Origin: Rhodovulum visakhapatnamense
GTDB taxonomy: Bacteria; Pseudomonadota; Alphaproteobacteria; Rhodobacterales; Rhodobacteraceae
Assembly: GCF_004365965.1 (NCBI RefSeq)
Contig: NZ_SOEB01000003.1
Location: 164,322-228,321 of the forward strand
Direction: 5' to 3'
Length of the DNA: 64,000 nt
A program made the translations under genes and the position numbers. This document shows positions 44,024-53,984 of the stretch, in pieces (position 1 is the first letter of the stretch; the number at the start of each line of letters is the position of its first letter). The notes beneath the pieces were generated by a model. That model searched no databases, was not told the origin of the DNA, and saw only the letters and a list, made by a program, of their open reading frames with translations.

Positions 44024-47000
44024 TCAGCGGACCAGCAGGGCCTCGGGGTCGAAGGTTTCGGCGAAGACCAGCCGTTCCTCGATGATCCGGCGCGGAAAGA
44101 GCCGCCCGCCATGCCGCTCGTTGACGGTGTTGTCGGAATAGAACCGCTCGAACTCGCGGACCAGAATGCGGCGCGGTCCCGCACCGCCGGGCAGCGTCAC
44201 GGTGGCGTCCCAGAAGGCGGGGTCGGGAAGGAACGGGTCGATCGGACGGGTCGGCGTGACCAGATCCCCGATCGCGCCGCCCATCGCGGTGCCCAGCGCG
44301 CGGCCGATGGCCAGACTGCGGTCCTCGGCGGGCGGCAGGGTGACCCGGCCACCCGCAGCCGGCGCGACGACCCGGCCCCCGGCGGGTCCGGGCGACACGG
44401 TGGCCGAGAGCGCCCCCGTCCCCGCGGGGCGGTCAAGCGACAGAACCCCGTCGCGGGCCGCGGACAGCCCCCCCGGCGCGAAGACCGGGCCGATGCCGCC
44501 GTCTTCCTCTTCGCCCACGACATGGTCGTGCAGCACCTGCACGTCTTCCCAGGCCAGATCGCTGTCGATCCCGTCCTTCTGGCGTTGCAGCACGATCTCG
44601 ACACGGTTGCGGCCGGTCTCGAACGGCCCGTTGACGAAGGACACGTTCTGAAAGGCGGAATCGCGGTCGAAGCGGATCGGGCCGCTTTCCGGGTCCGGCC
44701 CGTGCAGGCTGACCGACAGCACCGAGCCCGTGCGCGTCGCCCGCACCCGGCGGCGGGGCAGCACCTGGGCAAACTCGGCCAGAACCACGCGCGAGATCCT
44801 GGCCCCCGGCATCGCATTCGGCTGATAGCGCACCAGCGCCAGCCGCACGAAGGGCATGTAGCTCGACCCGGGCGACAGCTCGATATCGCAATACCAAAGC
44901 CGCCGGTCGTCATCCCAATGCACCCGATGCCCGACAATGCGAACAGAAGGATCGCCCGGACGCGCTTCCCGCAGCGCCAGCGTTTCGGCGGTCACCCGGG
45001 CCGGAAAATCCGCATCGCGGATCGTCTGTTTGGGCGCCGGGCTTTGCCAGAGCGGATCGGTCCCCCATTGGGTGACGAGCTTTTCGAACCGTTCCGGGAT
45101 TTCATTGAAATTGCCGCCATTGCGGTGAAGGACCACCCCCAGAAGCTCGCCATCGCCCGAACTGAACCAGGGCCGGTCCAGCCAGACCCGAAGCCCGTTG
45201 CCGGTGCGGGTCGCGGTATAGCCGGTCGCGCCGGTGCTGCGGCTCCAGCGGAAGGTGGGCACGACATAAAGCAACCGCGGGTCTTTGGGCGGGGCCGAGG
45301 CCAGCACCCGGGTCTGGGCAGTCGAACCGGCCGGATCGGGCAGCACGGGCGCCCCCATGTCGTCCTCGGGCGGCAGGGCCATCGGCTCGCCCAGTGCAAC
45401 CGGCCCCAGCTGCGTGACCAGATCGGTTTGCCCGTAAAGCGCGGGCGGCAGGTATTCGCGGAACCGGGTCGTTGCGCGCATCCGGTAGGCGATCAGCCGG
45501 AACCGGGTGTCGCCCAGATCGTGCACGTCGCCGCGCTTGGCCTCGGGGTCGGTCAGCTGCGCCGAGACGGCTGTTGAAAGCACCAGAGCGTTGGGGTGGT
45601 TCTCGGCCAGCCGCACCTCGCCCAGCTGGCCGCGGAAGGCGACACGCTCGGGCCGGGGCTTGGCGATGTCATCGACCCATTCCTGCCAGTCGGCCTCGAT
45701 CTCGATCTTGCCGGTCGAGGGACCGTGCAGTCGCACCTGACGGCAATGAAGCCGCAACTCGCGGTCGCCCCTGCCCCGGCTGGTCGTCATCTGGATCATC
45801 TCGGGGCGGCAGACCGGCGCCTGGGTGGCATGGACCAGCGTCAGCGGGCGATAGGGCGTCATCAGCCAGTTGGTGCCCATCGCCGCGGCCTTGCGGCAGG
45901 CCTCGGCGGCCTTGGCCGATTCTGTCCAGTGCGGAATTCCGAAGCTGTCCAGATGCCGGGGCGAGACGAAGCTGGCGTAGAAAAGCCGCACGATCCGGCC
46001 CTTCTCGACAAAGAGGGTCAGCTCGCGCTTGTCCTCGTCCCAGACCGGCAGGCCTCTGTCGGGGAAATCGACCGCACAGGGCAGGTCGCTGTCGGTTTCG
46101 GCGCGTTCGGCCAGAACCAGACGGAACCCCGCCAGATCGGGCCAGTCGCCGCCATGCCGGACCAGCAGGATCAGCCGCTCGCGGTCGTCGCGCACGACCC
46201 GGGCGCTGGGGCCAAGCACCATCTCGTCGTCGATCCCCGGCAGCGTATGGCCGCGCGCCGCCCGGATCGAGATGCCGCCCGCCGCCCCGTCGGGCAGATA
46301 GGGTGTGGTCAGCGCGGCCTCGCGGTGGATCACATATTGCCCGCCCGCCATCCGGTCGCCCACAGGGTTGCCAGCCGAGGGCAGCGCGGGCGGCACGGCG
46401 GCCGTGGTGGCGATGGCATCGAGCGTCTCCGGCGTGATCAGCTCGATCTGGGCGCCGGGCAGCGGATCGTAAAGCGTGCCCGCCTCGCGCGCGGCGATGG
46501 CATAGCCCTCGCGGATGCGCTGCCAGTCGCCGAAGAACGGATCGAAGAAACCATGCGTCTCGCATTGCTGCTGCGAGGATTTGGGCGGCACCAGATGGCG
46601 CTGGTTGGTTTCGGTATAGGCGAAATCGGCCGAGGCCGGTTCGGCCGCCGCCGCCTGGAAATCGGGATCGTTGAGATATTCGCCGGTCGTTGCGTTGAAA
46701 TTCGACCGGATCACCAGCCGTTCCAGTTGCTCGCCCTCGCTCAGCCTTTCGCGCTGGACCAGCACGGGCGGATCGACCGGCTCGAAGCGCCAGTAGCCGA
46801 CCGCGTCGCTGGCCTGTTCCAGATCGCCCAGCGAGGGGTCCTTGAGCCCCAGCGAATTGCCCGCCAGATCGACGACCCGCGCCCGCAGCCGGTACAGCGC
46901 GCCGAAGCGCAGGCGCGGCAGGCTGCCCTTTTCGGCGGCAAAGATGACGGCCAGATCGTTGCCCTTTTCGGCGGTGTCGGTGACATCGGCGGGCAGCTCG

Positions 47001-48784
47001 GCCTGCAGGTTGTCGTCCTCGCCGGTTTCCGACCGGATGGTCTTGCCCGGACGCGGCGCGGCCAGGCTCCAGCCCGACCAGCGGAACAGGCTTTCATGCA
47101 GGTACTGTTCGTCCGCGTTGTCGGGATCGCCCGACACCGAATGGCCCGAGACATAGCCCTCGTCGGGCGGGAATTTCAGCTGCTCGCCGGTCGAGATCAC
47201 GCGATAGTCGCCGACCCGCGCCTGCAGGCTTTGCCAGGGGCCGGGATGGACCCGGTCGGGCACCCGGGCCACGTCGATGCGATAGCCGCGATGCACATCC
47301 TCGGCAAACAGCACCACCTTGTCGGCATTGCCCGCCGCGATCTCGGCATTCTTCAGATCGGCCGCGGCGGCCAGCTGCGCCAGATCCATGGCGCGGCCAT
47401 GATGCGACACGCCGATGCCGCCGGACCGCAGCGCCGCCACGCCCTGCCGGTCGGGCGTCGTGTAGGTCACCTCGCCATGGCTCTGGCGCAGGCTCAGGCT
47501 GCGGGCCACGAGGTTCTGCGCGGTCAGCGCAAAGTTCACCGTCTTCAGCGCCGCGCCATCGGGATCGACCTGATAAAGATCGAAAAGGCCGGGCTTTTCG
47601 TCCTTGGCCACCTGCCAGCCATCGTCGCTGTCCTCAAGCCGCAGCAGCCCCGCGTCATGCTGCGCGCTGCGCGGGCGCGGCACGAACCGGTCCTTGCGGG
47701 CCAGCCAGGCGGTGCGGGGCGTGGCGTCCTTGCCCGGCGCGTCCCCGTCCCATTTCAGCACCAGCTGCATCTGCCCGATGCCGGTGCCGCCGCCCGCCGC
47801 GATCCGGTCGTCGATGACCTTGCCGGTCTCGAGCACGCAGTCGATCACCAGCCCAAGGCCGCGTTTCAGACCGCCATAATCGGCATAGGAGGCCACGATC
47901 CGGTGGAAGTCGTACTCCGGCGCGGGCGGTGGCGGGGTCACATCCTTGAAATCGGGTCGGCGCTTGAGCTTTTCCAGTTCGCTCGCGCGGGTCCGGCGGT
48001 AGAAGCGGTCGGCCTGATAGAAGGTGTATTCGTCCGCCGAGGTGAACTGTGCCATCACCCCGGCGGCCGCGCCCGCGGCGGCCGGCGGCACCCAGTCGGG
48101 CGGCAATGCGCGGCGCGGGCGGCTTTCGGCCGCATCGGGCGTGCCGGTCTCGCCCTCGACGCCGGGCCCCGGCACGGCCATCGGGAAGACCGACTCGGGC
48201 GAGAAGACAGAGCGGTCCAGGAGCTTGTCGATGTCGTCGCCGAAGAAGCGCGAGAATCCCGGCAGCGGCACCTCGACCGAACGGTCACCGAAATTGATGA
48301 TCTGGGTGCGCGTCCCGAGATCGCCCAGCATGCCCTTCAGCGCGGGATCGGCATCCTTCCAGGGCAAGAGAACCGGATGGTCGTCGCCCGACTGCGCCGC
48401 GAGCCGCCCGTAATGGCGCCGCGCGAAGGCCAGCACGTTGCGCACCGCATAAGACCGCAGGTTGACCCGGCTCATATCGGCATAGACGAAGCCCGCAACC
48501 GGAGTCTCTTCGGTGAAGAAGCGTTTCCACAGGTCGCTTTCGGGTTTCGACACCGGCGTCAGCCGCACCAGCGTGCTGCCGATCCTGAGACGAAAATTCG
48601 CCCGCGCCAGCGTGGCGGGCCAGTCGAGCCAGGGCTGATACGCCTTCAGCACCTGCTCGTCGGGCGCCTGCGGCGTCAGACGGGGCGAGACCACAAGGCT
48701 GACCCGCCACTTGCCGTCATGCTCTCCCCCGTCGGCCATGCGGCCATAGGGCAGGACGGTCCAGACCAGAAACTGCTCTGCCAT
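44024..48784 (-). CDS. Giant protein B of unknown function (1586 residues)
   Basis: One uninterrupted frame; the start ATG 48784 has AGGGGG nine bases upstream and lies 12 bases after the stop of giant protein A, so the pair is an operon. No signal peptide is visible (MAEQFLVWTVLPYGRMADGG) and no clear membrane helix. The composition is strongly beta with many short hydrophobic strands, as in multi-domain beta-sandwich proteins. Landmarks are RVSLVVSPRLTP at the N-terminus, LFRWSGWSLAAPRPGK near 570, LYRLRARVVDLAGNSLG near 640 and GLRVWLDRPWFSSGDGELLG near 1215. The C-terminal block is LVREFERFYSDNTVNERHGG, then RLFPRRIIEERL. I recognise no enzyme motif or family. An overlapping plus-strand frame is an antisense shadow. 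Confidence 0.8.
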   Translation of the reverse strand: MAEQFLVWTVLPYGRMADGGEHDGKWRVSLVVSPRLTPQAPDEQVLKAYQPWLDWPATLARANFRLRIGSTLVRLTPVSKPESDLWKRFFTEETPVAGFVYADMSRVNLRSYAVRNVLAFARRHYGRLAAQSGDDHPVLLPWKDADPALKGMLGDLGTRTQIINFGDRSVEVPLPGFSRFFGDDIDKLLDRSVFSPESVFPMAVPGPGVEGETGTPDAAESRPRRALPPDWVPPAAAGAAAGVMAQFTSADEYTFYQADRFYRRTRASELEKLKRRPDFKDVTPPPPAPEYDFHRIVASYADYGGLKRGLGLVIDCVLETGKVIDDRIAAGGGTGIGQMQLVLKWDGDAPGKDATPRTAWLARKDRFVPRPRSAQHDAGLLRLEDSDDGWQVAKDEKPGLFDLYQVDPDGAALKTVNFALTAQNLVARSLSLRQSHGEVTYTTPDRQGVAALRSGGIGVSHHGRAMDLAQLAAAADLKNAEIAAGNADKVVLFAEDVHRGYRIDVARVPDRVHPGPWQSLQARVGDYRVISTGEQLKFPPDEGYVSGHSVSGDPDNADEQYLHESLFRWSGWSLAAPRPGKTIRSETGEDDNLQAELPADVTDTAEKGNDLAVIFAAEKGSLPRLRFGALYRLRARVVDLAGNSLGLKDPSLGDLEQASDAVGYWRFEPVDPPVLVQRERLSEGEQLERLVIRSNFNATTGEYLNDPDFQAAAAEPASADFAYTETNQRHLVPPKSSQQQCETHGFFDPFFGDWQRIREGYAIAAREAGTLYDPLPGAQIELITPETLDAIATTAAVPPALPSAGNPVGDRMAGGQYVIHREAALTTPYLPDGAAGGISIRAARGHTLPGIDDEMVLGPSARVVRDDRERLILLVRHGGDWPDLAGFRLVLAERAETDSDLPCAVDFPDRGLPVWDEDKRELTLFVEKGRIVRLFYASFVSPRHLDSFGIPHWTESAKAAEACRKAAAMGTNWLMTPYRPLTLVHATQAPVCRPEMIQMTTSRGRGDRELRLHCRQVRLHGPSTGKIEIEADWQEWVDDIAKPRPERVAFRGQLGEVRLAENHPNALVLSTAVSAQLTDPEAKRGDVHDLGDTRFRLIAYRMRATTRFREYLPPALYGQTDLVTQLGPVALGEPMALPPEDDMGAPVLPDPAGSTAQTRVLASAPPKDPRLLYVVPTFRWSRSTGATGYTATRTGNGLRVWLDRPWFSSGDGELLGVVLHRNGGNFNEIPERFEKLVTQWGTDPLWQSPAPKQTIRDADFPARVTAETLALREARPGDPSVRIVGHRVHWDDDRRLWYCDIELSPGSSYMPFVRLALVRYQPNAMPGARISRVVLAEFAQVLPRRRVRATRTGSVLSVSLHGPDPESGPIRFDRDSAFQNVSFVNGPFETGRNRVEIVLQRQKDGIDSDLAWEDVQVLHDHVVGEEEDGGIGPVFAPGGLSAARDGVLSLDRPAGTGALSATVSPGPAGGRVVAPAAGGRVTLPPAEDRSLAIGRALGTAMGGAIGDLVTPTRPIDPFLPDPAFWDATVTLPGGAGPRRILVREFERFYSDNTVNERHGGRLFPRRIIEERLVFAETFDPEALLVR

Positions 48785-48796
48785 GGTAATTCCCCC

Positions 48797-51700
48797 TCAG
48801 CCGAAGGCCTCGACATAGTCGCGCCAGGCATAATCCACCCCGGGCCCCGAGATCGCCGCCAGCTCGTCGGCCAGCAGCAGGGTCGCGTCGAAGCCCATCA
48901 TCTCGCGCAAGCTCGGGTCGCCGTTCGAGCCCGCGAATTTCTTCTGGCAGCGGATGGTCACGCTGCCCGAGAAGAACAGCACCGACACCTCGATCGTCAG
49001 CTGGGCCATGCCCACGCATTTGCCCGACGAGAATTCGTAGCGCAGTTCCAGATACAGCTCGAGCGAGGCCGAGATCAGCCCCAGCACGCTGACATGGCCG
49101 CCAAGCCGGAAATACCCGGTCAGCGAGGCGTCCTGCAGCTCCATCCGGTAATAGATGCCCGCCATCACCTCGACCCCGCCCGAGGCGACGCCGAAATCGA
49201 CCGACAGCGAGGCGCCGAATTCCAGCGCGGCCTCGAGGATCTGCACGCCCCTCGGGTCGATGGTGACGCCGAAGAAGCCGCCGCCGCCGAAGCAGTAGAC
49301 CGTCAGGCAGAAGGGCTGTTCGCGGGTGCAGAAGTTGAAGGCGACCGACAGCGGCTGGCCGATGAAGGGCACGGTGAAGCCCGCGCCGAGGCTGAGATTG
49401 TTGATATTCAGCACACCGACGCAGATCGAGGGCAGCGCAATGTCGAACCCCGCATGGATGCCCTGCGGGGTGATGTCGAGATAGGGCGGGTCGGAAAACC
49501 CGTCGAGCGGGATCAGGTCGCGCAGGGTCTCGACGAAGGACAGCGGCCCGACGAAGCGGATGTCGTCCAGCACCACGTCGACATCCATCTTGGCGGCGCT
49601 GTCGACCGAGAAGACGATGCGGTCGAAGTTCAGTTCCAGGAAAGACGCCTTGCCGATCAGCACCAGATCGAAGCGGTTCAGAGAACAGGTCACGGCGATC
49701 TTCGGGCTGGAACTGCCGTTCTTCTTGACCTTGCCCTCGACCGCGACGACGAAGCCGCGCTTGTCATTGGCGCGAAAGATCTCTTCGCCCGCGGCGGCGG
49801 GCCAGTTGCCGATTTCGGGCGCCCAGTCGAAACGGATGGTCAACTCGTCCCCGGTCAATGCCTCGATCAGCCTGGCCAGATCGGCCGCGGCCTCCAGCAC
49901 CTCGCGCACCGCGCCCAGCGCGGTCAGGATCGCGGCCTTGGGCGCCGCGCCCAGAAGGTCGAAGTCGCGGATCGCGGTCTCGAACGGGCCGAGCGCCGCG
50001 ATGACATCGTTGATCTTCGCTTCCAGCCCGGCCCCGTCGGACAGCAGGTTCGCCAGCACCGTCGGATCGCCCACGATGGCGTCGAGCGCGTCCCAGAGGT
50101 CCCTGGCCGCCGAAAACAGCGCGGCACTGTCCCCGACCGCTTCCAGCAGGGTGTCGAGACCGGTCGCGAAGGCCCGGATCTGCTGACGCAGATTGGCCGG
50201 AATGGCATCGCCCTGCGGTCCGTTGACGATGGCCAGCAGTTCGGCGATCCGGGTCTGGATCGTCGCGATCTGACCGGGCAGCGCGGCAAAGTCGGGCGCG
50301 GCGCCGATGCCGTCAAGCGCCTGGTGCGACAGGCTTTCCAGCGTGGTCCCGAGCCCCGCGATCAGCGCCTCGATCTCGGAGAGCTTCGCCAGCGCGGCCT
50401 GCAACGCGGCCGGGGCCACCTGCCCCTGCTGACCCAGATCGGCGATCTTTCCGACCGCCTGGGCCAGCCCGCCCGCCCCCTGCCCCAGCACCCCGCGCGG
50501 CAGGTCGTAGGTCAGTCCGAAAAGCTGGACCAGCGCGCCGATGAAGCTTTCGACCTGGGTGCCCGCCTCCGAGACGAAGCGGGGCACCTTCTCGCCCTCG
50601 CCCGCAATGTCGGTCACGGCCTTGATCAGTTCGCCCAGCGGGATGCAGCCGAACAGAAGCGGCAGCGGCAGGTCGCTGACCGAGATCGGGAACCCCGCCC
50701 CGGGTTCCATCTGCCCGTCGAGAAACTGGGTCACGTCCGACATCACCGGACCTGCCATCCGCGACAGCGCGCGCGGCCTGAGGTTCGGCTGGACGAACCC
50801 GCCCGACTTGTCGCCCTGGGACGAGAAGTCGAGCATGCCCATATTGGGGCTTTGCACGATATCGGCGAAGACCTCGCCCACGTTGCGCTGGCCCACCGGC
50901 GCGCCGGCACCGGCGGCGAACCCGAATTGCAGATAGCGCGCGTTCCAGCTCAGCCGGTTGGTGCGGGTCGAGCCGGTCAGCTGGTTCACCGGTCCCAGCC
51001 GGGCCGTCGTCTCGACGATCTTCGGCAGGAACAGGGCGCGCGACAGATCGCGGCTCCAGGCCTCGATGGTTGCGTTGCGGGTGGGCTGCTGGCCCGGCCC
51101 GCCGCGCTTCGGCGCCTCGGCGCCCAGCACCATCTCCTCGACCTCGACGGCGGTGTCGCCGGACCTGGCCGAGGTGGCCAGCGCCACGCGCTGGAAATCG
51201 AAGGGCACGCTATGGCGCTGGGGCCATCTCGCGTATTCCTCGGCGGCGGTCGCGGCATTGAAGGCGGCGGCGGGATAGTCCGCGTCCAGCCGTTCGGTCA
51301 CCGGGTTGAAGATCCGCGGACAGGACACGGTGTTGTCCATGAAGATCATCGGCAGATCGAAGAGCACCCGGTTCCCGTCAAGGTCGGTGCCCGCGCATTG
51401 AAACCGGAACGGTTCTCCATTGACCGAGGGCCAGAAGAAAAGCTGGCCCGCGTTCGACACGTCGGTATCGCCCGGATCGTCCAGATCGGGGGTGCGCTCT
51501 GTCAGGATCTCGATTTTCGAGAACGGGAACTGGCGCGCGAAATTGACGGTGTTGTCGGTGCTTTTGGCGGCATGGAACAACGCGTCATCGAAGGTCAGCA
51601 CGCGTTCGCGGATGATGATGAAATAGCGCTGGCGCAGATAGGCATGCTGGCTGCGGTCGTAGCCGTCCTGCGAGCCGGGCGTTTCGGAACTGCGCTTGTG

Positions 51701-53179
51701 AAACTTGCGCTCGGTCACCTTGACCAGCGAGACCCGGCAGTTCAGCGGGCACAGACAGCCGCGATAGACGACCTTGACGTAATGGTCGCGCCCCATCGCG
51801 CCGCGATGCACCCATTCCTCGACCGACAGGCCCGGCGGGTTCCACGACCCGCGCGAATCGAGCCAGCCGCCCAGCGAGGACAGCATCATGAGGTTGGTGT
51901 CGACCGGTTCCGGCGTGTAGCCGGTGACCGAGAAGTTCGAGGACAGATGCGCGATCTGGAAGCGGTCGAAATCGTCGAGCGGCATCCGGAACGGACGCCC
52001 GCCCGGCACCGGCAGCGCGTCATTGGGCTGGCTTGGCGGTACCCCCGGCGAGCGTGTGGGCCAAGCCTGTCGCATCGGCGGGTTTGCGGCCTCGGACCCG
52101 GAACCCGAACGCGCCCAGACCGCGCGGATGGTGCGGGCCGGATCGGCATAGGGCGGCGGGATCTCGGTACCGTCCGACCCGGGCGTGACCATCCGCGTGT
52201 GCCAAAGCTCGACATGGGCGGTCGAGGCCGACAGCGCGGGGCGCGTCGCATGGCGCCATTTCGCGCCCCCATGGGGCGACACGATCAGCCGCCAGGGCAT
52301 CTCGATGGCGGTGGTGGTCGCGGTGGGGTTGCCGGGCCGGGGTTTCGCGCCGCCCGGGGCCACGATCACCCGGTCGGGAATGCGTTCGAAGACCGCCGCG
52401 TTGGCGCTGGCCTGACGGGCCCGCAGCGTGGTGATGTCGCCGCCCTCGCTGGCGGCCAGGCGGAACGAGGACGCCACATGGCCGGCCAGCTGCGCGCGCG
52501 CCTTGACCGACAGCGCGTTCAGCGCGCCGTTACGGATCAGGTCGGTCAGCGGCAGGAAAACGCCTGGCTGGCTGCGCGGCCTGGCATTGCCCGCGACCGA
52601 CAGGGTCAGGGTCTGGCAGGCCGCCAGCACGCCTTCGAGCGTATAGTCGATCTCGAAACCCTCGGGCACCAGGAAGGACAGCCGCGATTCATCGGCGATG
52701 CGGGCCCGGATCGGCGGCTCGCGCAGCGCCTCGTCTGCGGCCGGATTGGCGGGCTCGGGCTTGGGCTGGTCCTTGGGATTGGCGTATTTCGGTTCCGCCG
52801 GAACCGGCTTGCCGATCCTGGGCGGCGGCGGCTGGAAGAAGGTCTCTTCGGTCACCGTCTGGGGCGGAAAATGCAGGATCAGCCGCCCGGTGCCGCCCGC
52901 CGTCTTGCGGAGCTTCGGCGGGCTGCCCGGCACGATCTCGCAATTGCGCAGCTCGATCCGGAGGGCCAGCAGGTCGTCGACCCGAAGCGCGGGCCGACCC
53001 GGCCGGGTCTTCTCGAAGATGTTCTTGATCACATCGGGCGCGCGCGGGATCAGCACCAGATCGTCGATCGCCGCGTCGATGGCGGACACGATGGCGCCTC
53101 GCGAGGTGATCGCCTGAACCGGAATGGACGCACCAAGAGAGAGCCCGGAAATCGAGCGCAACGAGGGGCGGACTGCCAT
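48797..53179 (-). CDS. Giant protein A of unknown function (1460 residues)
   Basis: Upstream partner of giant protein B. I take ATG 53179 (MAVRPSLRSISGLSLGASIP); a TTG at 53191 is in frame. There is no signal peptide. Roughly 1-800 is mixed alpha/beta with a Pro-rich patch near 130-155; about 900-1150 is helical with coiled-coil character (AALQAALAKLSEIEALIAGL, LRQQIRAFATGLDTLLEAVG). About 1155-1430 is a long run of amphipathic strands (DLVLIGKASFLELNFDRIVF, LISASLELYLELRYEFSSGK) with seven cysteines, suggesting a beta-barrel, beta-helix or lipid-contacting sheet. I recognise no family. It is preceded by an AT-rich promoter-like segment and a perfect 12-base palindrome. Confidence 0.8.
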   Translation of the reverse strand: MAVRPSLRSISGLSLGASIPVQAITSRGAIVSAIDAAIDDLVLIPRAPDVIKNIFEKTRPGRPALRVDDLLALRIELRNCEIVPGSPPKLRKTAGGTGRLILHFPPQTVTEETFFQPPPPRIGKPVPAEPKYANPKDQPKPEPANPAADEALREPPIRARIADESRLSFLVPEGFEIDYTLEGVLAACQTLTLSVAGNARPRSQPGVFLPLTDLIRNGALNALSVKARAQLAGHVASSFRLAASEGGDITTLRARQASANAAVFERIPDRVIVAPGGAKPRPGNPTATTTAIEMPWRLIVSPHGGAKWRHATRPALSASTAHVELWHTRMVTPGSDGTEIPPPYADPARTIRAVWARSGSGSEAANPPMRQAWPTRSPGVPPSQPNDALPVPGGRPFRMPLDDFDRFQIAHLSSNFSVTGYTPEPVDTNLMMLSSLGGWLDSRGSWNPPGLSVEEWVHRGAMGRDHYVKVVYRGCLCPLNCRVSLVKVTERKFHKRSSETPGSQDGYDRSQHAYLRQRYFIIIRERVLTFDDALFHAAKSTDNTVNFARQFPFSKIEILTERTPDLDDPGDTDVSNAGQLFFWPSVNGEPFRFQCAGTDLDGNRVLFDLPMIFMDNTVSCPRIFNPVTERLDADYPAAAFNAATAAEEYARWPQRHSVPFDFQRVALATSARSGDTAVEVEEMVLGAEAPKRGGPGQQPTRNATIEAWSRDLSRALFLPKIVETTARLGPVNQLTGSTRTNRLSWNARYLQFGFAAGAGAPVGQRNVGEVFADIVQSPNMGMLDFSSQGDKSGGFVQPNLRPRALSRMAGPVMSDVTQFLDGQMEPGAGFPISVSDLPLPLLFGCIPLGELIKAVTDIAGEGEKVPRFVSEAGTQVESFIGALVQLFGLTYDLPRGVLGQGAGGLAQAVGKIADLGQQGQVAPAALQAALAKLSEIEALIAGLGTTLESLSHQALDGIGAAPDFAALPGQIATIQTRIAELLAIVNGPQGDAIPANLRQQIRAFATGLDTLLEAVGDSAALFSAARDLWDALDAIVGDPTVLANLLSDGAGLEAKINDVIAALGPFETAIRDFDLLGAAPKAAILTALGAVREVLEAAADLARLIEALTGDELTIRFDWAPEIGNWPAAAGEEIFRANDKRGFVVAVEGKVKKNGSSSPKIAVTCSLNRFDLVLIGKASFLELNFDRIVFSVDSAAKMDVDVVLDDIRFVGPLSFVETLRDLIPLDGFSDPPYLDITPQGIHAGFDIALPSICVGVLNINNLSLGAGFTVPFIGQPLSVAFNFCTREQPFCLTVYCFGGGGFFGVTIDPRGVQILEAALEFGASLSVDFGVASGGVEVMAGIYYRMELQDASLTGYFRLGGHVSVLGLISASLELYLELRYEFSSGKCVGMAQLTIEVSVLFFSGSVTIRCQKKFAGSNGDPSLREMMGFDATLLLADELAAISGPGVDYAWRDYVEAFG

Positions 53180-53194
53180 GGCAAACCCCAATGG

Positions 53195-53200
53195 ATTATA
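53195..53200 (-). promoter_or_regulatory. Putative -10 element for the giant-protein operon
   Basis: Perfect TATAAT read leftward, in an AT-rich island of about 30 bases that contrasts with its GC-rich surroundings, 16 bases upstream of the chosen start. No good -35 is visible, so an activator may be needed. If used, the leader would be very short. Confidence 0.45.
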
Positions 53201-53221
53201 TACTTAATAGAAACAAAATTA

Positions 53222-53233
53222 GCCCATATGGGC
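53222..53233. promoter_or_regulatory. Perfect palindrome GCCCATATGGGC, possible operator
   Basis: A 12-base perfect inverted repeat 22 bases upstream of the TATAAT, about where a -35 region or activator site would lie. It is a candidate regulator-binding site; no matching regulator gene is in the window. Confidence 0.4.
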
Positions 53234-53342
53234 GATTCTGTAAAATACTATTACGCGGCACGGTTGAAAGCGGCGCTGACCGGGCTGTTGGAAGCAAGCT
53301 CAGCCCGCGCCCTCCCCACGCGGATCGGTCGGAGCGATGACG

Positions 53343-53984
53343 CTACGGCAGGCACCGCAGGCGCCGCGACCGCGACCGGGCGACGCCCCCGGGAACGCCA
53401 CCCGGCATGCGCTTCAGCCAGACCCGCGGGCCGCATCCCGTCGCACCCCGCGGTCCCCGGCCCATCGGGGTCCATTGGGACGGCAGCGTCACGCGGAAGA
53501 ACGGTGCGGCCGCCCTGTCGGCGGTCTCGGCCGGGTGCGGGGTCCTTGCCGCGACCGGCGCCAGGGATTGCAGATAGGCGACCAGCGCCGCGCCGTCCGC
53601 GTCGGTCAGCCCGGGACAGGAGCCCCAGGGCATCACCGGCGCCAGACCCCGCCCGTCGGGCCGGATCCCCGCGCGGATCGCGGTCAGGATCTGATCGGCG
53701 CTTCAGTCCCCCAGCCCGGTCGCGTCAGGCGTCAGGTTCGGCGGCCAGAAGATGCCAAGCCCCGGCCTCTCGAACCCGACCGTGCCGCCCGGGAGCCCGG
53801 CGGAAAAGACCGGCACCCCGTCGGCGCCGCGCGGCATGTGGCGGCCCGCGCAATCCATGATCCGTGCCAGATAGGCGCCGCGTTCGATCTTCGCCGCATC
53901 CGCCGACGCGGCCCCGCCGGTCGCATGGACGGACGACGCCGAAAGGCCGACGCAAAGCGCCAGCGGCAATGGCAGGACTTTCAC
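53343..53984 (-). pseudogene. Decayed c-type cytochrome
   Basis: Read leftward from GTG 53984: a signal peptide (KVLPLPLALCVGLSASSVHA), then IERGAYLARIMDCAGRHMPR. The haem site should be C-A-G-C-H, but the second Cys is Arg, so covalent haem attachment is lost. The protein continues VFSAGLPGGTVGFERPGLG, then GIFWPPNLTPDATGLGD, then meets TGA at 53703-53705 where Trp is usual. It resumes in frame with SADQILTAIRAGIRPDGRGL, ALVAYLQSLAPVAARTPHP and FFRVTLP. Two independent lesions mark it as a pseudogene. Confidence 0.78.

Noticed and set aside
45596-53860. A single plus-strand open frame of 2754 codons across the giant-protein region
   Set aside because: It is antisense to two minus-strand genes whose protein sequences have normal strand/helix patterns and ribosome sites. 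Its own translation is Arg/Gly/Asp/Gln-rich repeats typical of a GC-rich shadow frame.
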